This document shows, in pieces, positions 27,210 to 34,343 of a stretch of DNA of 55,743 nt; position 1 is the stretch's first letter; every line of letters begins with the position of its first letter. Below the pieces are notes generated by a model. That model saw nothing but the letters and a program-made list of their open reading frames with translations. It was not told where the DNA came from and searched no databases. The stretch is from Leptolyngbya sp. Lineage in GTDB: Bacteria > Cyanobacteriota > Cyanobacteriia > Leptolyngbyales > Leptolyngbyaceae. A program made the translations under genes and the position numbers. Location: contig QBMH01000007.1 of assembly GCA_003249025.1 (NCBI GenBank), forward strand, positions 1-55,743. The letters are read 5' to 3'.

Positions 27210-28079
27210 TTAGCCATCGATTGCGGTCAAAATGCGCGTTGCTTCAATGCAAAGGGTTTCGTGACGGGTGTCATTGCTGGCGAGTAAGCCGCCCCACTGG
27301 GTCACATCTTCGCGGTTATACAGCAGGGGGGTGCCGTCAAAGTGAGTAAACTTGCCACCTGCTTCAGTCAAAATGAGTTCTGGGGCGGCGAGATCCCAAT
27401 CTTTGGGGGCAGAGGAACCGGAAAGAGAAAGATACACATCAGCATGTTGATCGGCGATCGCGGCGATTTTCCCACCCAAACTGCCGATGGATTTCTGCGT
27501 CTGGCAGGGGAACTGCTGCATTAGTTGGTTAAAGCGATCGCTGCGATGGCTGCGGCTCGTCACCACAATCAACTGATCCAATTGGCTACGTTGGGACACT
27601 TGCACTGGGGCAATCGCGCCGTTTTTTTGTTCGACAAACGTGCCACTGCCGAGCGCCGCAAAGTAAAGCCGACCGACTGCGGGGCAGGCGACTACTGCCA
27701 GCACTGGGCGATGGTCATGCACCAGCGCAATATGAACCGCAAATTCTCCTGTTTTTTGAATATACTCGTTAGTGCCATCGAGCGGGTCAATGATCCAGAC
27801 AAAATCTTTTTCTAGGCGATCGCTGGCAGGCTGAAGCTTGTAAGTCTCTTCTGTCAGGTAGCCAAAATCCTCGGTGCCTAAGCTGGCGTGGAGATTGTGC
27901 AAGATGTAGTCGTTGGCAGCGCCATCCGCCAGGGTAACGGGTCCATCCACCAAATCCTGTACCTGAAGGTCTGATTGTTGAGTCGCCAACAAAATATCTC
28001 CTGCACCCCACCCCACCTCACGAGCGATCGCGAGCAGTTCCGGCAAATTCCTGTCTATCATCTTGTCTTCATGCTTCAT
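27210..28079 (-). CDS. Inositol monophosphatase family protein (CysQ/bisphosphate nucleotidase-like)
   Basis: A metal-dependent sugar- or nucleotide-phosphatase of about 289 residues. The motif WIIDPLDGTNEYIQKTGEFA is the Mg-binding DPLDGTxE signature, and Glu74-Asp75 in LGTEDFGYL supplies an earlier ligand. The C-terminal motif appears as PKDWDLAAPELILTEAGG. The NEY after DGT and a preceding Glu resemble 3'(2'),5'-bisphosphate nucleotidase (CysQ), which clears PAP from sulfate assimilation; inositol or fructose bisphosphate are other possible substrates. I chose ATG 28079; a GTG at 28091 and an ATG at 28061 are alternatives. It is divergent from the homoserine dehydrogenase gene. Confidence 0.85.
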   Translation of the reverse strand: MKHEDKMIDRNLPELLAIAREVGWGAGDILLATQQSDLQVQDLVDGPVTLADGAANDYILHNLHASLGTEDFGYLTEETYKLQPASDRLEKDFVWIIDPLDGTNEYIQKTGEFAVHIALVHDHRPVLAVVACPAVGRLYFAALGSGTFVEQKNGAIAPVQVSQRSQLDQLIVVTSRSHRSDRFNQLMQQFPCQTQKSIGSLGGKIAAIADQHADVYLSLSGSSAPKDWDLAAPELILTEAGGKFTHFDGTPLLYNREDVTQWGGLLASNDTRHETLCIEATRILTAIDG

Positions 28080-28134
28080 TACTGCACTCACCCTATCACT
28101 CCAGCCCCTATCTGTTGCTCACGGTTACGGTGCG

Positions 28135-28157
28135 CTTCGGCTGCGCTCAACGCACAC
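28135..28157. repeat. CTTCGGCTGCGCTCAACGCACAC repeat arm (copy 4)
   Basis: A single arm of the dispersed TTTCG(A/G)CT..GCTCAA family, with the CGCACAC extension seen at 25193-25199. Confidence 0.5.
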
Positions 28158-28195
28158 TACATAATCGCCGATTTGCGATCGCCATTCGCTATTCA

Positions 28196-28280
28196 TCATT
28201 CGCCACTCGCCATATCTCCTACGGAGACGCTGCGCGTTGGCGAAGCCAGTCCAAAGGACTCACGCCACTCGCCATTTCTA
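28196..28280. repeat. ATATCTCCTACGGAGACGCT element upstream of the homoserine dehydrogenase gene
   Basis: The core CATATCTCCTACGGAGACGC at 28211-28230 contains the dyad TCTCC-TAC-GGAGA. It is flanked by CGCCACTCGCC-type units and a second dyad AGTCC-AAA-GGACT near 28248-28260. The same core occurs three times in the TPR/FkbM gene at 35205-35393. Confidence 0.65.
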
Positions 28281-28352
28281 TTCCCTATTCCCTATTCCCC
28301 TTTCCTTTCTCGCCTAAAATTGAGTCAATCAGCGATTCAGGATAAGCCGACC

Positions 28353-29681
28353 GTGGGATTCAAAATTGGTTTGTTAGGGTTAGGAACAGTGGGGACTGGA
28401 ACGGCGCAAATTCTGCTTGATCCGGCACAGCGTCATCCCTTGGTGCAAGAGTTGGAACTTTATCGGGTGGGGGTGCGATCGCTCGACAAACCCCGCGCTG
28501 TGGAGTTGCCAGCCGATCGATTTACGACTGATCTGGAAAGTATTGTGACCGATCCGGCGGTGGATATTGTGGTGGAAGTAATCGGTGGGCTAGAGCCTGC
28601 CCGATCGCTGATGCTGACCGCGATCGCCCATGGGAAGCATGTGGTGACGGCAAACAAAGCTGCGATCGCTCGGTTTGGCGATGAAATATTTACCGCCGCC
28701 ACAGATGCGGGAGTCTACGTTTTGCTAGAGGCGGCAGTCGGGGGTGGCATTCCCGTGATTGAGCCACTTAAGCAGTCCCTCTGTGCCAACCGGATTCATG
28801 CGGTCATGGGGATTGTCAACGGCACTACAAACTACATTCTGACGCGGATGCAAACCGAAGGCGGCGACTTTGCCGACATTCTGGCAGATGCTCAACAGTT
28901 GGGCTATGCCGAAGCCGACCCCACCGCCGACGTAGACGGACTCGATGCCGCCGACAAAATCGCGATTTTGGCATCCCTCGCCTTTGGCGGACGGATCAAA
29001 TTACCAGAAGTGCATTGCGAAGGGATTCGTCAGGTGAGCGCGGCAGATATTGCCTATGCCGACAAGCTCGGTTTTGTGATCAAACTGTTGGCAGTCGCGA
29101 AACGCAATCCTCAAGCCTCCACCAATGACCCAGAACAACTGCAAGTGCGCGTACATCCAACGCTGATTCCCAAACTGCACCCGTTAGCCAGCGTCAACGA
29201 TGTGAACAACGCGATTTTGGTGGAGGGCGACCCGATTGGGCAGGTGATGTTTTTTGGTCCCGGTGCGGGTGCGGGTCCCACTGCCAGCGCGGTCGTGTCG
29301 GATATTTTGAATATTGCCGCAATTTTGAAGGTGGGGCGTGGCAGTCAAACTTCGCTGGATGGCAAGGCGTTGCTTGATCCGCTGCTGGCTTGTTCACACC
29401 AGCATTATTGCGCGATCGCCCCCATGGATGAGTTAATCACCCGCTTCTATGCCCGATTCTCCACCAACGACACCCCCGGCGTAATTGGCAAGGTGGGAAC
29501 TTGTTTTGGCGATCACAACGTCAGCCTAGAATCAGTAGTGCAAACCGATGTTCACGGCGAATCTGCCGAAATTGTCGTAGTCACCCATAATGTGCGTGAA
29601 GGTAACTTTAACCAAGCGTTGACCGAAATTCGGGCAATGGCATCCGTCAACCGCGTTGCGAGTGTGTTGCGAGTGTTGTAA
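28353..29681 (+). CDS. hom: Homoserine dehydrogenase
   Basis: Reduces aspartate semialdehyde to homoserine with NAD(P)H for threonine and methionine synthesis. The Rossmann motif GLLGLGTVGTGTAQIL is at the N-terminus. Next come VVTANKAAI, the substrate-binding EAAVGGGIPVIEPL, and GIVNGTTNYILTRM with LGYAEADPTADVDGLDAADK. The C-terminus has an ACT regulatory domain (NDTPGVIGKVGTCFGDHNVS), through which threonine normally inhibits. I placed the start at GTG 28353 (442 residues). The frame stays open for another 378 bases, but that DNA consists of repeats and low-complexity sequence; a TTG at 28320 is also possible. Confidence 0.93.
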   Translation: MGFKIGLLGLGTVGTGTAQILLDPAQRHPLVQELELYRVGVRSLDKPRAVELPADRFTTDLESIVTDPAVDIVVEVIGGLEPARSLMLTAIAHGKHVVTANKAAIARFGDEIFTAATDAGVYVLLEAAVGGGIPVIEPLKQSLCANRIHAVMGIVNGTTNYILTRMQTEGGDFADILADAQQLGYAEADPTADVDGLDAADKIAILASLAFGGRIKLPEVHCEGIRQVSAADIAYADKLGFVIKLLAVAKRNPQASTNDPEQLQVRVHPTLIPKLHPLASVNDVNNAILVEGDPIGQVMFFGPGAGAGPTASAVVSDILNIAAILKVGRGSQTSLDGKALLDPLLACSHQHYCAIAPMDELITRFYARFSTNDTPGVIGKVGTCFGDHNVSLESVVQTDVHGESAEIVVVTHNVREGNFNQALTEIRAMASVNRVASVLRVL

Positions 29682-29682
29682 T

Positions 29683-29760
29683 TAGGTTTCAGGTATCAGG
29701 GGTTAGGGGTCAGGGGCTAAGATTACACCTGAAACCCGGCACCCGACACCTGAAACCTGA
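29683..29760. repeat. Heptanucleotide arrays in inverted orientation between convergent genes
   Basis: Seven-base units (GGTTTCA, GGTATCA, GGGGTTA, GGGGTCA, GGGGCTA) are followed by oppositely directed units around CACCTGAAACC. The two sides can pair into a long hairpin between the convergent homoserine dehydrogenase and exported-protein genes, so it may also act as a bidirectional terminator. Confidence 0.6.
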
Positions 29761-30462
29761 TTAATAGCGATAGCCAGAATAGCTGGGTTCTAGAGCAAGG
29801 CGTGAATTGAGGGTCAGGGTTAGATCGGTGTTGGGTTTCAGTGCAATGGAATCACTGATCGGTTTTTGCCCTAAAAGTAAACCACCGGCTGCACCTAGCC
29901 CAGCACCTAGCAAAATCTTGGGAATGGTGACTCGCCTTCTGCCTGCGATCGCTGAAACCACCGTCGCCCCGGCTCCACCAATACCAGCCCCCTTCAAAAT
30001 TGCATTCCCATTAATGCCATCCCCTTGCACATCCTTGGTCGTCACGATTTCAGAATTGGCACTGATCGTAACCCGGCTACCATTTTGCAAAACTAGAGTC
30101 TCTGCAACGAACTGTGCCCCGCCATTCACGGGCACAAGCTGACCTCTGACCTCGCTGCCTGCGGGAATTAATAACTCACCATTAGACGCACGGATATTTT
30201 TAGACACCGACACGATTAACGGCTTTGATTCGGTGGGAGCGACGACAAATTTATCGGTGCCCAGATAACGCACTGGAATTCTTGCCCCAGCGGGAATGAC
30301 AACGCCGGGAGGCTGAGCGGAAGGAAAAAGCTGAGCAACGGTGTAGGGTGCTGGAGTGGCAACCGCCGCTGGGGACAAGGTGAATGGCGCGATCGCCCCG
30401 GCGGTGATGCCTGCGATGACCACCCACGCTGAACCGATCTGCCATCGATTGAGTACTTGCAT
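29761..30462 (-). CDS. Exported protein with VirB10/TrbI-like fold hints
   Basis: A 233-residue protein with a signal peptide (GSAWVVIAGITAGAIAPFTL, then SPAAVATPA). The mature part has repeated beta-type phrases around PAGARIPVRYLG and LIPAGSEVRGQLVPVNGGAQ, which resemble the periplasmic barrel of VirB10/TrbI. A glycine-rich hydrophobic segment (GAGLGAAGGLLLGQ) follows near residue 190. There are no other conjugation genes nearby, so it is a stand-alone cyanobacterial envelope protein of unknown role. GGAGGG five bases ahead of the ATG at 30462 fixes the start. Confidence 0.7.
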   Translation of the reverse strand: MQVLNRWQIGSAWVVIAGITAGAIAPFTLSPAAVATPAPYTVAQLFPSAQPPGVVIPAGARIPVRYLGTDKFVVAPTESKPLIVSVSKNIRASNGELLIPAGSEVRGQLVPVNGGAQFVAETLVLQNGSRVTISANSEIVTTKDVQGDGINGNAILKGAGIGGAGATVVSAIAGRRRVTIPKILLGAGLGAAGGLLLGQKPISDSIALKPNTDLTLTLNSRLALEPSYSGYRY

Positions 30463-30572
30463 GATGCCCTCCTACAAAAGTGCTGCTAGACAATGGGTAG
30501 ACGATACATCCATGGCGATAGTTCCGACCGATTTTCTGGAGCCACTGCATTAGAATCTGGGGCGATCGCCCT

Positions 30573-30812
30573 TCACGCCTCATCTGTTTGCAATGCTCCC
30601 AAAATATGAAAAAATAGTCGCCACAGAAACGTTTGCTGCGCGTCGCTCAACGGTTTTGACTGGCTGCCGACTTCTTGCAATGCAATCAAAACTAGAAAGC
30701 AGAGTTCGAGCAACAGCAGTAGCAAAACTGCCTGAGGATTGAGCCAACTGGCAACCCCCACGATCGCAAACTTGATCACTTTCAGCCATTTCGTCTTATT
30801 GGAAGGTTGCAT
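30573..30812 (-). CDS. Small putative membrane protein
   Basis: A 79-residue reading frame with a strong hydrophobic segment at about residues 13-46, including AVLLLLLLELCFLVLIALQ. It has a basic N-terminus (NKTKWLKVIK) and a polar C-terminal half (SQSKPLSDAQQTFLWRLFFH). It probably spans the membrane once. No family is recognised and no good ribosome site precedes the ATG at 30812. It lies divergent from the NACHT gene across the TTGTCAG-rich region, so both might share that control region. Confidence 0.5.
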   Translation of the reverse strand: MQPSNKTKWLKVIKFAIVGVASWLNPQAVLLLLLLELCFLVLIALQEVGSQSKPLSDAQQTFLWRLFFHILGALQTDEA

Positions 30813-30826
30813 GTGGATTGCAGTGT

Positions 30827-30936
30827 AATTATTGTCAGAGATTTGTCAGATTTACAATCCTGACAATAATTAGGTTTTAACCCTTACCGTCCAAAATGTC
30901 AACAATTTGTGTTAAAGTTGTCAGAGTTGTCAAATT
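30827..30936. promoter_or_regulatory. TTGTCAG-rich inverted-repeat control region of the NACHT gene
   Basis: AATTATTGTCAG (30827-30838) and CTGACAATAATT (30860-30871) are perfect 12-base inverted repeats 21 bases apart, with a further TTGTCAG at 30843. Nearer the gene, TTGTCAGAGTTGTCA lies at 30919-30933, about 20 bases before the ATG. The cluster lies between the divergent small membrane protein and the HTH-NACHT gene and looks like an operator with several binding sites. Confidence 0.5.
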
Positions 30937-30953
30937 GATTTTAGGTGCTTGCT

Positions 30954-33014
30954 ATGGCGCGGCGATCTCACCGGGCTTCTGTAAAAGGTATTCAAACTCT
31001 TAGAGAAGCCATAAGACGAGAACAAAGAGGACAGACATATTTAGCAAGTGCCGTACATTGCTCTCGACAAACCATTTGGAGTTTGTTGCAAGGTAATGCA
31101 ATAGATTCCGATGTTTTTGTGGCTATCTGCGATGAGTTGAATTTGAGGTGGGAAGACATTACCACAGTGGAAATAGCAGTATCAGAACAAGCAGAGAATT
31201 CCAGTCTGGACGAGTCCATACAGCAAGTGCGCGCGGCTATCAAACCATTTATTTATGAACGTTGCGGCACAATGCGGGTGTTGGATATGAACCAACCAAT
31301 TGGGTTGAACGAGATTTACACTCAAGTCAATATTCTGGAAAAAATCACTGGACGCATTCGGCGAGAATTGGCTGACCTGCAAGATGGTTCACCGGAAAAT
31401 TTTGAGCGCTTCAGCCTCGGTGCTGTCAAAGCAACCATTCCCGGATTGGCAGCAGTTGAGAAACACAACAAGTTGATGATTCTCGGCAAACCGGGAGCGG
31501 GAAAAACTACTTTTTTGAAGCATTTGGCAATTCAATGTATTGGTGGCGCGTTTCAAAGCGATCGCGTTCCTTTATTTATCACCTTGAAGGACTTTGCTGA
31601 AACCGATGGGCAACCAGATTTGGTGACATTTATTGATCGGGTAATCACCCCATCAGCACATGCAACTCACGAACCACCCAAAATGTTAACTCAACAAATT
31701 TTAGGTCAAGGACGTGCCCTGATTTTGTTGGATGGACTCGACGAGGTACGCGAAACTGATGCTAGTCGGGTTTTACGGGAAATTCAACAGTTCTCCGATC
31801 TCTACTCCCGCAATGCCGTTATTATCACCAACCGCATTGCCACCCGTGAATATACCTTCCAGCAGTTTACTGAATTGGAGGTCGCCAATTTTGATCATGC
31901 CCAGATCGATGAATTCGCTCATAGATGGTTTCATAACAGACAGGAGCCTGATAAGACTAAACAATTTCTGCGTGCATTAAACCATGAACCATACATCCAC
32001 GAACTAGCAAGCAATCCTCTGCTATTGACACTCCTTTGCATTGTGTTTGAAGATGCTGGCGAATTTCCGTCAAATCACGCTGACTTTCTGCGAAGCGGTA
32101 TAGATGTGTTGCTAAAACAATGGGACAGCAAACGAAATATTGAGCGTGATCAAATCTACAAAAAGCTATCTTTGAAGCACAAAGAAGACCTGTTAAGCCA
32201 GATTGCGTGGTGCACCTTTGAAGCAGGAAATTACTTCTTTAAACAGAAAGACCTAGAGCGGCAAATCCGCAAATTTATTGAAAATCTGCCCGGAGCTAGC
32301 ACGGACGAAGAAACTCTGAACCTGGACAGTGAAGCGGTATTAAAATCGATTGAGGCACAGTACGGCTTATTCGTTGAACGCGCCCGTGGCATCTACTCCT
32401 TCTCTCACCTCACCTTCCACGAATACCTTGCAGCACGAGAAGCCAATGAACAAGCTTATATTCCTCAATTGATCCAGCACATTACTGATGTACGCTGGCG
32501 CGAAGTAATTTTGCTCACTATCGGAATGCTGCCCAATGCGGATGAGTTGCTGTGGCAAACGAAGAAACACATTGATGGATTACTGGCAGATGATAACAAG
32601 TTGCAAGAGTATTTGATCTGGTTGGATGAGAAAGCGAAATCGGTTACTGTCCCCGATCTTGATCTCGACTTTAACCTAACCCTCGCTCCCAATGTGCAGT
32701 GCAAGTTGCACGAACTTCGTGAGCAGTTACCCCGTAGAGATGGGGAAAATCCAGAGAACTTTAAGCAGCAGTGGAAAACAAATGGTGAAGCCTGGACAGC
32801 CCAAATTCGAGCCGTAACGGTTCAGCATCGTAACATTGAGCATGATTGGCAGTTTAGCGACGCTCAGAGGGAAAAGTTGCAGCAATACTACGATGCCAAC
32901 AAGCTGCTGGTAGATTGCCTCAATAGCGATTGCTACGTCAGTCGAGCAGTGCGGCAAGAAATTGAGGAAACACTGTTATTACCGATCGCTGCTTTAGAAA
33001 ATAGACAGCAATGA
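30954..33014 (+). CDS. HTH-NACHT NTPase (bacterial NLR-like)
   Basis: A 686-residue STAND-type NTPase. An N-terminal helix-turn-helix (about residues 10-70, RREQRGQTYLASAVHCSRQT) is followed by the helical NACHT-associated segment with MRVLDMNQPIGLNEIYTQVN. The NACHT domain has Walker A LGKPGAGKTTFLKHL (178-190) and Walker B ALILLDGLDEVRE (255-267). Winged-helix and helical parts follow, including GIYSFSHLTFHEYLAAREAN, typical of NACHT proteins. The C-terminus, with LLVDCLNSDCYVSRAVRQEI near 652-671, matches the short helical NACHT C-terminal domain common in cyanobacteria. Several bacterial NACHT proteins give phage resistance, so a defence role is plausible. I used ATG 30954; a GTG nine bases upstream is possible. 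Confidence 0.88.
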   Translation: MARRSHRASVKGIQTLREAIRREQRGQTYLASAVHCSRQTIWSLLQGNAIDSDVFVAICDELNLRWEDITTVEIAVSEQAENSSLDESIQQVRAAIKPFIYERCGTMRVLDMNQPIGLNEIYTQVNILEKITGRIRRELADLQDGSPENFERFSLGAVKATIPGLAAVEKHNKLMILGKPGAGKTTFLKHLAIQCIGGAFQSDRVPLFITLKDFAETDGQPDLVTFIDRVITPSAHATHEPPKMLTQQILGQGRALILLDGLDEVRETDASRVLREIQQFSDLYSRNAVIITNRIATREYTFQQFTELEVANFDHAQIDEFAHRWFHNRQEPDKTKQFLRALNHEPYIHELASNPLLLTLLCIVFEDAGEFPSNHADFLRSGIDVLLKQWDSKRNIERDQIYKKLSLKHKEDLLSQIAWCTFEAGNYFFKQKDLERQIRKFIENLPGASTDEETLNLDSEAVLKSIEAQYGLFVERARGIYSFSHLTFHEYLAAREANEQAYIPQLIQHITDVRWREVILLTIGMLPNADELLWQTKKHIDGLLADDNKLQEYLIWLDEKAKSVTVPDLDLDFNLTLAPNVQCKLHELREQLPRRDGENPENFKQQWKTNGEAWTAQIRAVTVQHRNIEHDWQFSDAQREKLQQYYDANKLLVDCLNSDCYVSRAVRQEIEETLLLPIAALENRQQ

Positions 33015-33067
33015 TGGTCAAACCTATTCAGTGGGAGGCGCTTTCGTTTAGAAAAGAATGCTGAACC

Positions 33068-33364
33068 ATGACCGAAACGATGATTACCCAAGCTGCCGAT
33101 AATATCTTTCTTGATCTGGGTTTCTCAGATCAAGAAGCTGAGAATTTACTGATTCGCGCCAAACTCATGTTGGCGCTGCAAACTCATATTCGTCAGCAGA
33201 ACTGGACGATCGCCCAAGCCGCCGACCATCTCAACCAATCCAACGACCAAATCACCGCCCTGACTCAAGGCAAAATTGGGCAGTTTTCAGTAGATACATT
33301 AATCACACTGCTCAACCAGGTCGGTATGTCTGTCCATGTCGAAGTTCTCCCCAAAGCTGCGTAG
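33068..33364 (+). CDS. XRE-family antitoxin-like regulator (HigA-type), no partner toxin
   Basis: A 98-residue protein with an XRE helix-turn-helix: LALQTHIRQQNWTIAQAADH, then LNQSNDQITALTQGKIGQFS and VDTLITLLNQVGMSVHVEVL. This is the pattern of HigA-like antitoxins, whose partner is usually a RelE/HigB-fold toxin just upstream. Upstream here is the NACHT gene (53 bases away) and no toxin frame is visible, so the antitoxin is an orphan or regulates its neighbours. ATG at 33068. Confidence 0.75.
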   Translation: MTETMITQAADNIFLDLGFSDQEAENLLIRAKLMLALQTHIRQQNWTIAQAADHLNQSNDQITALTQGKIGQFSVDTLITLLNQVGMSVHVEVLPKAA

Positions 33365-33527
33365 TAGCGTCAAAGTTAGGATTACGATGCCGATGAACGG
33401 TGGGTGGATTGCCTGAAGATCGATCGCACTTCTAACCCCATCCATAGCACGATCTCTTGCACTGTCGGCGATCGCAGCCTCTAGAAAATCCACGGTAAAA
33501 TCAAGGCAGAACCATGAGACATCCACC

Positions 33528-33833
33528 ATGACAACCAAAGAGAGACTGATTCAAGAACTCGAACACGCCCCAGAGGAACTACTCGAAGCAGTCCTCAATT
33601 TTGTGATGATTACTAAAACTCATCAAGCGCACCAACTAAACGATTCAATGCTTGTCACAGAAGACACGACTGAAAAAACAGATGGAATTGCCTCTTTGTT
33701 AGCAATGGCAGAACGCTTTGCCGCCGAACTGACCGAAGAAGAATTAGCTCAACTCCCTAGAGATGGGGCGTTAGAACATGACCATTACATCTATGGCACA
33801 CCCAAACGCTACAGTCGCGAGACTGCTGAATGA
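33528..33833 (+). CDS. Antitoxin-like protein paired with a PIN toxin
   Basis: A 101-residue protein starting TTKERLIQELEHAPEELLEAV, the helical N-terminus common in DUF2281-like cyanobacterial antitoxins. The middle is variable and the end polar (ALEHDHYIYGTPKRYSRETA). Its last four bases overlap the start of the PIN toxin gene (ATGA at 33830-33833), the usual arrangement for an antitoxin made first. The function as antitoxin is inferred from position and the LLEAVLNFV helix. Confidence 0.7.
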   Translation: MTTKERLIQELEHAPEELLEAVLNFVMITKTHQAHQLNDSMLVTEDTTEKTDGIASLLAMAERFAAELTEEELAQLPRDGALEHDHYIYGTPKRYSRETAE

Positions 33834-34243
33834 GGACGCTGTTTACAGACACCTTCTACTGGACAGCTTTGATTAACTCCAGCGATGATTGGCATCAACG
33901 AGTTATAGCACTAACGTCGTCACTGAAATCGACGCAAATTGTCACAACAGAAGAAGTGCTACTTGAAGTGCTTAATTTCTTCTGTAACCAAGGTATTCGA
34001 TCGCGCAAACAAGCAGTCGAGTTGGTTAGCGATGTATTAGACAATTCATCTGTGGAGGTAGTTGAACAGACGCATCAATCCTTCGTAGCTGGTTTGGCGC
34101 TTTACCGATCACGGCTTGATAAAGGCTATAGCCTGACCGACTGCATTTCGATGCAAACGATGCGACAACTGGGTATCAGTGAGGTGCTGACTCATGATAA
34201 GCACTTTACTCAGGAAGGATTCGTGATTCTGCTGAGTGATTGA
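33830..34243 (+). CDS. PIN-domain protein, probable toxin
   Basis: A 137-residue PIN-domain ribonuclease-like protein. The first acidic residue is Asp7 in LFTDTFYWTALIN. A Glu lies in VTTEEVLLEVLNFF, the third acid in GYSLTDCISMQTMRQLGISE, and THDKHFTQEGF follows, where the final acidic position lies. All expected metal ligands are present. It overlaps the upstream antitoxin-like gene by four bases. It differs from the VapC at 1480 in length and sequence, so the window has two separate PIN modules. Confidence 0.8.
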   Translation: MRTLFTDTFYWTALINSSDDWHQRVIALTSSLKSTQIVTTEEVLLEVLNFFCNQGIRSRKQAVELVSDVLDNSSVEVVEQTHQSFVAGLALYRSRLDKGYSLTDCISMQTMRQLGISEVLTHDKHFTQEGFVILLSD

Positions 34244-34343
34244 AACCAGAATGAGAATATTGATGTTGACTGAGCCGCGATCTCGTTGCTGCCAGAGTGC
34301 GATCGCCTTTACTATGACCCCCTCCTAGAGATTCGGTTGATCA

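Noticed and set aside
27975-28352. Open frame ahead of the homoserine dehydrogenase start.
   Set aside because: It runs through repeat DNA and overlaps the divergent phosphatase gene, and the family starts at about 28353.
29761-30462. Conjugation gene (TrbI/VirB10).
   Set aside because: Only a general fold resemblance; no other transfer genes or origin of transfer are nearby.
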